DNA from: a virus
DNA length: 31,840 nucleotides
Direction: 5' to 3' (one strand)
IMG/VR virus record: IMGVR_UViG_3300008448_009303
Coordinates: 1 to 31,840 of that record
How positions within the stretch are numbered: the stretch's first letter is position 1; each line of letters begins with the position of its first letter. The notes below the pieces were generated by a model, which saw only the letters and a list, made by a program, of their open reading frames with translations, was not told the origin of the DNA and did not search any database. The position numbers were made by a program, and so were the translations under genes. Shown here one piece after another: positions 1-6,464 of the stretch.

Positions 1-1038
1 TTCTTTAATAATTTCATAAAGACTTACTAAATCCTCATCGGGAATAAATAAAAATCCGTCATCATAAGCATCACTTAATGTGATACCATCTTTTTCTTCA
101 TAAACGTCGATAGTTTCTAAACGGTGGAAAGTCTCGTCTTGGAAACCGAATACGTCTACGTCTTTGTCTAATTCTTCTACAAATGAATTCATAATTGTTT
201 TTTGTGTGTATACTATTGGTTTGTAAAGATACTCATATTTTTTTAATCCCAAAACTTTTACCATATTTTTTCCAGCTTCAATTGCACATTTCACATCTTC
301 GATTGAAATGAACTCTTGTGCTGAGTGCATATTATAGTAACCACAAGACATATTGATACAAGAAACGTCAATTTTTTTCTTTAATTGTGAGATGTCAGTA
401 TAAGGGTGAGATTGAATTAACATTTCATTACCAAAACTTTCAGTAATAACTTCTAATGTTTTTTCAAAGAATTCACTATCACGTTCAAATAAACGAACTC
501 CCGAGCAAATCTCGGTAATTAAGTGATTACCTGGCGCATCGTATTGAGTAATATACCCAACATCTTGTAAGAAGTTTACATCACATTTTGATGAACCATG
601 ACAACCTGTTTCTTCTGATACAAATAAACCGATTTTTACTTTGTCTAATTGTTTAAGTAATTCTAAACAAATAAAAATACCACATTTGTCGTCACCACCA
701 ATACCTGTTGGGTTTCCCTCTGTATCGTAAGCCTTTAATACGTCAACAAGAGTGTCGTCAAAAGTTTTACCAAAAGTGTGTGGTCGTTTCAATTTTTCTT
801 CTTCGACAACAATCTTATCTATTTTAGAGTGAACCGTATCTGTGTGTGCAATAAACATCGGATAGAATTCACCTTCTTCAAGTGTACCCTTTGTTGCATA
901 GATGTTCATCATCTCATCACGATAAAAAGACACCCCCTCAATACCCTCAAGTTCATCACAAAGGTATTCCACCATATCCTCCTCTTGATATGTTTTTGAC
1001 GGTACTGAAAGGAGTTCTTTAAATTTATTTAGGTCCAT
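1..1038 (-). CDS. M20/M42-like zinc metallopeptidase, C-terminus cut by window edge
   Basis: Reading leftward from ATG at 1038, the frame stays open for 346 codons to base 1, so the stop lies outside the window. It carries the full metal-ligand pattern of co-catalytic zinc peptidases of the PepT/M20-M42 group: IAHTDTVH (His65, Asp67), IGGDDKCGI (Asp116/117), SEETGCHGS (Glu142/143), YDAPG (Asp167) and NMHSA (His238). These families trim small peptides in the cytoplasm; there is no signal peptide. A TAccTTTG element 17 bases upstream supports the start. Its role in a phage is unclear: peptide recycling during infection is one guess. Family assignment is firm; the exact subfamily (PepT-like versus M42) is not. 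Confidence 0.82.
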   Translation of the reverse strand, partial: MDLNKFKELLSVPSKTYQEEDMVEYLCDELEGIEGVSFYRDEMMNIYATKGTLEEGEFYPMFIAHTDTVHSKIDKIVVEEEKLKRPHTFGKTFDDTLVDVLKAYDTEGNPTGIGGDDKCGIFICLELLKQLDKVKIGLFVSEETGCHGSSKCDVNFLQDVGYITQYDAPGNHLITEICSGVRLFERDSEFFEKTLEVITESFGNEMLIQSHPYTDISQLKKKIDVSCINMSCGYYNMHSAQEFISIEDVKCAIEAGKNMVKVLGLKKYEYLYKPIVYTQKTIMNSFVEELDKDVDVFGFQDETFHRLETIDVYEEKDGITLSDAYDDGFLFIPDEDLVSLYEIIKE

Positions 1039-1055
1039 TATTTTGTTTTTTTTTA

Positions 1056-1063
1056 CAAAGGTA
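1056..1063 (-). promoter_or_regulatory. Bacteroidota-type -7 element (TAnnTTTG) for the peptidase gene
   Basis: On the minus strand this reads TACCTTTG, matching the Bacteroidota housekeeping -7 consensus TAnnTTTG, with 17 bases between it and the ATG at 1038. No convincing -33 TTG was seen at the usual spacing. Confidence 0.5.
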
Positions 1064-1065
1064 AT

Positions 1066-1074
1066 ATATTTATA
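1066..1074 (+). promoter_or_regulatory. ATATTTATA motif, candidate phage late promoter
   Basis: ATATTTATA in coding orientation, 30 bases before the ATG at 1105. It is one of eleven such sites in short gaps before phage genes in this window. Confidence 0.4.
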
Positions 1075-1104
1075 TAATAAAATAAAAAAATATATCAAAT
1101 TTTT

Positions 1105-1926
1105 ATGAAAAAATTTTTAATGACAGAATCAGAAAAATCAAGAATACTTGGTATGCACTATAACGCAATGGGTAAATCATTAGTTAAAGAAGAGGCAGGT
1201 GACCCGGGAACAATTAACGCAGTGCCGAGAGAACAAGATTTAGTTGACGGGGGTATGAGTTATATTGGTATTGATTATTATGATGAGGATGGTAATAGAA
1301 AACAATACTATTACCATTGTACACCGTCGGTTTATTCAAAAAAGGAAGATTGGAATGTACCAGGTAATAGAGCAGGTGATTTTACGGACGGTGATAATAA
1401 CTTAGTAACACTTCAACTAAAGGGTGATTATAAGACACAGTTAAAAAATGCTTGTCAAAACATTTACACTTTTTATAATAATTATAAAAAAACTTTTTGT
1501 GCGAACCCCAAAAATAAAACAAAAGATGCCTATGAGTTTTTATGTCCTAAAGAAACTCCACAACCTCAAGTTGCTGCGGCTACTACGAAAGTAACAGCAC
1601 CAAATCCTGTTTCTGATGCTAATGTGGCTGATGCACAAAAAAGAGCGGCAGAAGCAAAAGCAAAAATAGAACAAGCAAATATTGACCTAAAAAAATTGAT
1701 GGATACACCTAGGTTTTTAAGAACTACTGATAGTGATGGATATACCATTACTGATAAAACAACATTAGATGCTCAGGTTAAAGAGTTAGCCAGAGTTCTT
1801 GCTAATGGTGCTAATCCTACAGATAGAATAGATAAACAAGATTTATTAAGAAGTATGAATAATGTTATTAAAGCATTTCCTGAATACGGTGAAACTTTAA
1901 AAAGTTACATATATCAACTTCAATAA
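1105..1926 (+). CDS. hypothetical protein with N-terminal TESEKSRILGMH motif
   Basis: I do not recognise a catalytic domain. The 273-residue product opens with a short amphipathic stretch (MKKFLMTESEKSRILGMH), followed by a loop-rich region with several Cys and Tyr (residues about 45-150), an Ala/Lys coiled-coil-like helix (about 165-200) and a helical C-terminus. From memory, similar leaders are common on Bacteroidota phage proteins. It has no signal peptide or membrane helix. It stands alone on plus, with its own upstream ATATTTATA motif and a terminator directly after the stop. A virion or capsid-internal role is only a guess. Confidence 0.75.
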   Translation: MKKFLMTESEKSRILGMHYNAMGKSLVKEEAGDPGTINAVPREQDLVDGGMSYIGIDYYDEDGNRKQYYYHCTPSVYSKKEDWNVPGNRAGDFTDGDNNLVTLQLKGDYKTQLKNACQNIYTFYNNYKKTFCANPKNKTKDAYEFLCPKETPQPQVAAATTKVTAPNPVSDANVADAQKRAAEAKAKIEQANIDLKKLMDTPRFLRTTDSDGYTITDKTTLDAQVKELARVLANGANPTDRIDKQDLLRSMNNVIKAFPEYGETLKSYIYQLQ

Positions 1927-1937
1927 ATAATTAAAAT

Positions 1938-1968
1938 AAAAAAACCCACTCACAAGGTGGGTTTTTTT
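1938..1968. terminator. bidirectional hairpin terminator
   Basis: An A-run, stem CCCACT / GGTGGG with a five-base loop (1945-1961), and a T-run. It lies between convergent genes, directly after the plus-strand stop at 1926 and overlapping the CAP gene stop at 1967. The A and T runs allow use from either side. Confidence 0.8.
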
Positions 1969-2476
1969 ATTGACATACGGTTAGTACACAAAAAATATAG
2001 TTGTCTCCTGTATAAACATTACTACCAATAATAAATTCATCATCAATAACGTAATTAACGAAAATACCTGTGAAATATGGGTCTAAAAGTAGTTTATTAT
2101 GTGATGGTGAATTAACCCAAGCATTAAATATTTCAGATGCAACTTGTTCTACAGTTCCTTGATATACCGCCCCGTATAAATTTTCACCAAAAAAATTAAA
2201 ACCTGTTCTATTAACGTAATTTACCCTTTCATCAAAATTATTAAATGTTTTAGGGTAAGATGTTTTTATTTTTTGGCTATGGTCAAGAGGTACGGTATTA
2301 GTTGATGACATATAAGATAATTGCTGTTCATTCAAAGGTTTGGCCTTTTCGTTAACTTTATATGGTACTAATTTATTTTGGACACGGTATTTGTTTACTT
2401 TTTGGATAATTAAATCGTTAATTGATTGACCAAAAGTAAAAAACGAAAAGAATAAAAATAAAAATAGGAGTTTCAT
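1967..2476 (-). CDS. secreted CAP/SCP-domain protein
   Basis: A 169-residue product. I chose ATG 2476 over the upstream in-frame ATG at 2506 because it begins directly with a signal peptide (MKLLFLFLFFSFFTFG, cleavage likely before Gln) and because the TAnnTTTG element at 2493-2500 would lie inside the longer leader. The rest is a CAP domain: helix NDLIIQKVNKYR, PLDHS (His), FGENLYG (Glu) and AWVNSPSHNKLLLDPYFTGI (second His), the usual putative ligand set of bacterial SCP proteins. Such proteins are exported; their biochemical activity is poorly known. It lies downstream of clpC on the same strand but has its own promoter. A phage-encoded secreted CAP protein could alter the host envelope. 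Confidence 0.82.
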   Translation of the reverse strand: MKLLFLFLFFSFFTFGQSINDLIIQKVNKYRVQNKLVPYKVNEKAKPLNEQQLSYMSSTNTVPLDHSQKIKTSYPKTFNNFDERVNYVNRTGFNFFGENLYGAVYQGTVEQVASEIFNAWVNSPSHNKLLLDPYFTGIFVNYVIDDEFIIGSNVYTGDNYIFCVLTVCQ

Positions 2477-2492
2477 ATTGATTTTGTTTTTA

Positions 2493-2500
2493 CAAATATA
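2493..2500 (-). promoter_or_regulatory. TAnnTTTG -7 element for the CAP gene
   Basis: Minus strand reads TATATTTG, 16 bases before the ATG at 2476, the same geometry as for the peptidase and clpC genes. No strong -33 element was seen. Confidence 0.5.
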
Positions 2501-2524
2501 ATACAAAACTCCATATATAAAAAA

Positions 2525-4561
2525 TTATTTCTTTCTTTTTGTTGGTTTTTTTATTTTAACGTCAGTTTTCTTTTCCTTTTCGTTATACGTTAAAATAAAT
2601 TTAGAACCTTTTTCAGGATTATCAGTTAAAATTTTTTCTGTGATTGCATCATCCACCCACTTCTGAACCGTTCTTTTTAGAATACGTGCCCCAAATCTTG
2701 TATCAGTACCAACCTCAGTTAAATGTTTTTTCAAAGTACCATCAACCTCAACTGTGTATTCTAATTTTTCAATTCTTTCATAGAATTTATTTAACTCTAA
2801 ATCAACAATCTTTAATAAATCATCTTGGTTTAAATCTTTGAAGTATACGATGTCATCAAAACGGTTGATGAATTCAGGTGCAAACTTTTTGAACAATTCT
2901 TTTTCTAACAAAGATTTAATTTCCTCGTCTTTTCTTTCGGTTTTTGTTGATGTTGAAAACCCAACTCCTGTACCAAAATCCTGAACTACTTTTGTACCTA
3001 CGTTTGATGTCATTAAAATGATACAATTTTTGAAATTAATTTTTCTTCCATGACCATCAGTCAACATACCTTCATCTAACATTTGTAAAAATACATTAAA
3101 GATTTCAGGGTGTGCTTTTTCAATCTCATCTAATAAAATTACAGAGTAAGGTTTGTTTTTTATTTTGTTTAAGAAAGGTGAACCTTCTTCATAACCAACA
3201 TAACCTGGTGACGTTCCTGTTAATTTTGATGTTGAAATTTTGTCAGAAAACTCACTCATGTCTAATCTGATAAGTGCGTCCTCACTATTGAACATGTGTT
3301 TTGCCAATTGTTTTGCCAACTCAGTTTTACCAACGCCTGAATTACCAATCAACAATCCACTAAAGATTGGTTTTTTGGGGTCATTAAGACCGACGCGGTT
3401 TCTTTGAATTGCTCTTGCAATTTTTGCCACAGCATCGTCCTGACCGATTACCCTTGTCGATAACGTATCTTTTAATGTAATAAGTTGTGAAGTCTCATCT
3501 GTAGTAATCTTATTGATTGGAATTTTTGTCATCAAAGAAACTACATCATAAACAACGTCTTCAGTTACCTCACGACGGTATAAATCTCTATTTTCTTCAA
3601 ACTTTCGTTTTTCGTTTTCAAGTTCAGCTAAAACCTTTCTTTCTTTATCACGAAGATTTGCGGCTTCCTCATATTTTTGTTTGTTGATTACGTCTAATTT
3701 TTCCTCTTTGATTTTAGCAGCCTCTTTTTTAAGTTCCTCAATAATTTCAGGTAATTTAATTTCTACCTGTGAACGTGCACCAACCTCATCAATAATATCA
3801 AACGCTTTATCAGGAAACTCACGGTCTGTAATATATCTATCTGCCAATTCAACACATAGTTTTAGTATATCATCACTATAACTTACTTTGTGGTGGTTTT
3901 CATAACGGTCTTTTGAGTTCTGTAGGATTTGTAAAGTTTCTTCTTTAGTTGAAGGGTCTACAATTACCTTTTGAAAACGTCTTTCTAATGCTCCGTCCTT
4001 TTCAATATTTTTACGATACTCCTCCAATGTGGTTGCACCAATACATTGTAATTCTCCACGGGATAATGCTGGTTTGAAGATGTTGGATGCGTCCATAGAA
4101 CCTGATGAATTACCCGCACCAATCATAGTATGAATTTCATCAATAAAAACAATAATGTCAGGATGGTCATATAACTCCTCCATAATTACTTTCATTCGTT
4201 CTTCAAATTGACCACGATATTTTGTACCAGCAACTACAGATGTCATATCTAAAGAAACTATTCTTTTACCCGCCAAATTTTGTGGACAATCACCCTCAAA
4301 GATTTTCTTAGCTAATCCTTCCACAATTGCGGTTTTACCACAACCTGGTTCACCAATTATAATTGGGTTATTTTTCTTTCTACGAGAAAGGATTTGAGCA
4401 ATCCTATTAATCTCATCTTCCCTACCAATTACAGGGTCTAATTTACCTTCTTCTGCGGCTTTGATTAAATCACGAGAAAAGTTATCTAAAACAGGTGTTT
4501 TTGATGAGCTATCTTGTGTTTTGTTTTTTGGTTTTTCGTTTCCGTCTGCTGAGTCAATCAT
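2525..4561 (-). CDS. clpC: ClpC-type double AAA+ unfoldase lacking the N-domain
   Basis: A 678-residue Hsp100 ATPase. D1 has Walker A GEPGCGKT (70-77), Walker B VFIDE (138-142) and ERRF (193-196). The middle region carries a UVR motif (about 284-310, [10 protein letters not shown]), which marks ClpC rather than ClpA or ClpB. D2 has GNSGVGKT (406-413), ILLDE (475-479), INR (565-567) and sensor-2 GAR (624-626). A VGF tripeptide (533-535) occupies the position of the ClpP-docking loop, so pairing with host ClpP is plausible. The roughly 150-residue Clp N-domain, where adaptors such as MecA bind, is absent and replaced by a short polar leader; the C-terminus is Lys-rich. A TAAATTTG element lies 15 bases upstream. 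Expected role: ATP-driven unfolding of selected proteins in the cytoplasm. Confidence 0.93.
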   Translation of the reverse strand: MIDSADGNEKPKNKTQDSSSKTPVLDNFSRDLIKAAEEGKLDPVIGREDEINRIAQILSRRKKNNPIIIGEPGCGKTAIVEGLAKKIFEGDCPQNLAGKRIVSLDMTSVVAGTKYRGQFEERMKVIMEELYDHPDIIVFIDEIHTMIGAGNSSGSMDASNIFKPALSRGELQCIGATTLEEYRKNIEKDGALERRFQKVIVDPSTKEETLQILQNSKDRYENHHKVSYSDDILKLCVELADRYITDREFPDKAFDIIDEVGARSQVEIKLPEIIEELKKEAAKIKEEKLDVINKQKYEEAANLRDKERKVLAELENEKRKFEENRDLYRREVTEDVVYDVVSLMTKIPINKITTDETSQLITLKDTLSTRVIGQDDAVAKIARAIQRNRVGLNDPKKPIFSGLLIGNSGVGKTELAKQLAKHMFNSEDALIRLDMSEFSDKISTSKLTGTSPGYVGYEEGSPFLNKIKNKPYSVILLDEIEKAHPEIFNVFLQMLDEGMLTDGHGRKINFKNCIILMTSNVGTKVVQDFGTGVGFSTSTKTERKDEEIKSLLEKELFKKFAPEFINRFDDIVYFKDLNQDDLLKIVDLELNKFYERIEKLEYTVEVDGTLKKHLTEVGTDTRFGARILKRTVQKWVDDAITEKILTDNPEKGSKFILTYNEKEKKTDVKIKKPTKRKK

Positions 4562-4576
4562 ATTTTAGTTTTTTAT

Positions 4577-4584
4577 CAAATTTA
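4577..4584 (-). promoter_or_regulatory. TAnnTTTG -7 element for clpC
   Basis: Minus strand reads TAAATTTG, 15 bases before the ATG at 4561. A TTG lies 20 bases further upstream (AATTGATT), close to the -33/-7 spacing of Bacteroidota promoters. It is the best-formed host-like promoter in the window. Confidence 0.55.
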
Positions 4585-4622
4585 ACTTATATAAACTGAA
4601 TAATCAATTATTTTTAGGTTTT

Positions 4623-4669
4623 TGTCATAATGTCATATATAAATTTGACTTTACTGACATTTTGTCATA
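4623..4669. promoter_or_regulatory. TGTCATA repeats and palindrome, candidate operator
   Basis: The divergent gap between clpC and the UVR gene holds TGTCATA at 4623-4629, 4631-4637 and 4663-4669, and an inverted TGACA at 4655-4659. The last two form a 13-base palindrome, TGACATTTTGTCA (4655-4667). A second TAAATTTG, facing the plus-strand gene, lies between them at 4640-4647. Clustered half-sites between divergent genes suggest a repressor or activator site; the binder is unknown. Confidence 0.4.
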
Positions 4670-4734
4670 TATTTAGTAGTGGCACATATTTAGTGTAAAA
4701 ATACAAAAATAAACTTATAAAATGAAATAATACT

Positions 4735-5097
4735 ATGATTAACTGGAGAGAATTTGATGAAATGTTTGATAAAATGTTTTCTATGAGGTCAGATTTTTTT
4801 AACGACAAGAGTTGGAATTACAAAACCTATAAATCACCTGATGGAAAATATTCATACACATACATGTCAAAAGGGTTTCAACCAACAGATGAATTAGATG
4901 AATTAAAAAATAAATTAGATGTTGCTGTTGAAGAACAAAATTTTGAGGAAGCCGTTAAGTTAAGAGACCAAATTAAGAGTTTAGAAAAAAACAAAGAAAA
5001 GATTTCGGAGTTACAAACTAAATTAGATGAATGTATTAAAAAACAAGATTTTGAAAAGGCGATTGAATATCGAGATAAAATAAAGGCTCTCAAATAA
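4735..5097 (+). CDS. small protein with two UVR motifs (possible ClpC partner)
   Basis: A 120-residue product. Residues 1-50 are aromatic and charged (MINWREFDEMFDKMF) and unrecognised. Residues 56-85 and 91-120 are two tandem UVR motifs (EEQNFEEAVKLRDQI and KKQDFEKAIEYRDKI), the helical hairpin found in UvrB, UvrC, ClpC and the ClpC partner McsA. The Cys zinc fingers of McsA are absent. It is divergent from the phage clpC, whose middle domain carries its own UVR motif, so a role as adaptor or regulator is a reasonable inference. A DNA-repair role through UvrB/UvrC-like contacts is the alternative. A strong terminator follows, so it is monocistronic. Confidence 0.82.
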   Translation: MINWREFDEMFDKMFSMRSDFFNDKSWNYKTYKSPDGKYSYTYMSKGFQPTDELDELKNKLDVAVEEQNFEEAVKLRDQIKSLEKNKEKISELQTKLDECIKKQDFEKAIEYRDKIKALK

Positions 5098-5101
5098 CAA
5101 G

Positions 5102-5125
5102 AATCCACCTTCGGGTGGATTTTTT
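5102..5125 (+). terminator. rho-independent terminator after the UVR gene
   Basis: Stem AATCCACC / GGTGGATT closed by a stable TTCG tetraloop and followed by T residues, five bases past the stop at 5097. It is the cleanest terminator in the window. Confidence 0.9.
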
Positions 5126-5169
5126 GTTTACAACTATTTTACCAATCATTATTTTTTAAATAAAAAATT

Positions 5170-5424
5170 ATGGCAATAACAAGAACTGATATAGTTGGCA
5201 CAAAAATTATTTGTGAAATTGAGTCTTCTAATTTAGTTAAGACTGAATATGATAGTGAAACAAATATGCTAATCGCAACATTTAAAAATGGTATTATGTA
5301 TGAATATGAAGAAGTTCCACACAAAATTTACGCACAATTCAGACTTGCAGAATCACAAGGAAAATTCTTTAATACAGAGATTGCAAGACAATACAAATAC
5401 AAAAAAGTGGAAGAAACAGAATAA
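5170..5424 (+). CDS. KTSC-domain protein
   Basis: An 84-residue product consisting almost wholly of a KTSC domain: ESSNLVKTEYDSETNML, then AtFKNG-MYEYEEVP, then AESQGKFFNTEIARQYKYK. KTSC domains are small beta-rich modules, often encoded by phages or fused to lysyl-tRNA synthetase-like proteins, with nucleic-acid binding suspected but not proven. The start sits in an A-rich leader (TTTAAATAAAAAATT) almost identical to the one before the portal gene at 10667. No Shine-Dalgarno sequence is present. The nucleotidyltransferase gene follows after 17 bases. Confidence 0.85.
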   Translation: MAITRTDIVGTKIICEIESSNLVKTEYDSETNMLIATFKNGIMYEYEEVPHKIYAQFRLAESQGKFFNTEIARQYKYKKVEETE

Positions 5425-5429
5425 CCTAT

Positions 5430-5438
5430 GTATTTATA
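5430..5438 (+). promoter_or_regulatory. GTATTTATA motif, candidate late promoter
   Basis: GTATTTATA in coding orientation, ending only 3 bases before the ATG at 5442. That is too close for a normal leader, so it is either a leaderless start or a chance match. Confidence 0.25.
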
Positions 5439-5441
5439 GGT

Positions 5442-6215
5442 ATGGAAAGTGATAGTAAAATCATTAATAGTTTATATCTTCAAGACGAATTAAATCCCGA
5501 CATTTGGTATCTACCGAATGAAAAACACATGGGAGACCCTGAGGCACAGTTTTATAAACTTAAACCCGAAATCAAAGAAAGACTTCTTAAAGTAAGTGAA
5601 ATATTTTTAGATTATATCGACATTGATATATATGTTCACGACATCATTCTTATTGGTTCATTAACGGGTTATAATTGGTCTGATTTTTCAGACTTTGATG
5701 TTCATATTCTTTATGATTTTAATGATGCTGGCGAAAACGCTGATTTATATAGAGAATTATTTCATTTGAAAAAAACCGTATTTAATGCGAAGCACGACAT
5801 AAAAATTAAAGGGTATGAAGTTGAAATGTTCATACAGGATTTAAATGAAAAAGAAACTAGTGCTGGTTCATACTCTGTGTTATATAACAAATGGTTAAGG
5901 TCCCCTGAAAAAGAAAACTTCAAAATTGATAAGAAGATTATTAAAGAAAAGGCTAATCAATGGATGAGAATTATTGACGGTGTTTTAGAAAATGCTGAAG
6001 AGGAAGATTTAAACGACGCAATAAAATTAGTTTCAAAATATAGAGAAAAATTAAGAAAATATAGAACCTGTGGGCTTAAAAAAGAAGGAGAGTTTTCTTA
6101 TGAAAATTTGGTATTTAAATTCTTAAGAAGAAATGGTTATATATCCAAATTAGAAGATTTCAAAAACAAAATTACTGATAAAAAATTATCATTAGAACAA
6201 GAAATTGGCGAATAA
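5442..6215 (+). CDS. minimal nucleotidyltransferase-fold protein
   Basis: A 257-residue product with the pol-beta-type nucleotidyltransferase signature LIGSLTGYNWSDFSDFDVHI: Gly72-Ser73 and the Mg-binding pair Asp84 and Asp86. This fold transfers NMP groups to proteins, RNA or small molecules, and related stand-alone copies occur in phages and in MNT/HEPN toxin modules. No HEPN partner is next to it. Residues about 155-257 are helical and Lys/Glu-rich and may bind the substrate. The substrate is unknown. It lies between the KTSC gene and the small NGLNN-tail gene, all on plus. Confidence 0.8.
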   Translation: MESDSKIINSLYLQDELNPDIWYLPNEKHMGDPEAQFYKLKPEIKERLLKVSEIFLDYIDIDIYVHDIILIGSLTGYNWSDFSDFDVHILYDFNDAGENADLYRELFHLKKTVFNAKHDIKIKGYEVEMFIQDLNEKETSAGSYSVLYNKWLRSPEKENFKIDKKIIKEKANQWMRIIDGVLENAEEEDLNDAIKLVSKYREKLRKYRTCGLKKEGEFSYENLVFKFLRRNGYISKLEDFKNKITDKKLSLEQEIGE

Positions 6216-6237
6216 TTGAAAATTATCAATTAACGAT

Positions 6238-6246
6238 ATATTTATA
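6238..6246 (+). promoter_or_regulatory. ATATTTATA motif, candidate late promoter
   Basis: ATATTTATA, 12 bases before the ATG at 6259. It belongs to a 15-mer, TAACGATATATTTAT (6231-6245), repeated exactly at 15306-15320 upstream of the scaffold gene, which argues against chance. Confidence 0.5.
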
Positions 6247-6258
6247 TAGAAAAAAATT

Positions 6259-6450
6259 ATGCCAACAACAGCGTGTACTTCATATTATACTACGGTAGTA
6301 AAAGGTTATGTTCCTGGTTCAGGTGATACACTTGGAACCGTAGTTACATTTACTACCCCAAAACCGGATTACGGTACTCAGACTAATGATAGTACTAATT
6401 TACAATGTAATGCTGTAACATTAGGTGGCTTTAATGGATTAAACAATTAA
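6259..6450 (+). CDS. small protein with conserved NAVTLGGFNGLNN C-terminal tail
   Basis: A 63-residue, Thr- and Gly-rich protein of beta character (TTVVKGYVPGSGDTLGTVVTF) with two Cys. I know no family for it. Its last 13 residues, NAVTLGGFNGLNN, nearly match the end of the 121-residue protein at 21832-22197 (NAVALGGVNGLNN), encoded 15 kb away on the other strand. The DNA in this stretch differs much more than the protein does. The gene has one of the best candidate late promoters here, suggesting abundant late expression, so a minor virion or decoration protein is possible. Confidence 0.8.
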   Translation: MPTTACTSYYTTVVKGYVPGSGDTLGTVVTFTTPKPDYGTQTNDSTNLQCNAVTLGGFNGLNN

Positions 6451-6464
6451 AAAATAATATTAAA

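Noticed and set aside
778-999. Plus-strand 73-residue frame, Phe/Cys-rich
   Set aside because: Shadow of the metallopeptidase gene, whose active-site motifs are intact on minus.
4721-4729. ATG upstream of the UVR gene start
   Set aside because: ATG AAA TAA is a two-codon frame; too short to be a gene, although a regulatory mini-frame cannot be excluded.
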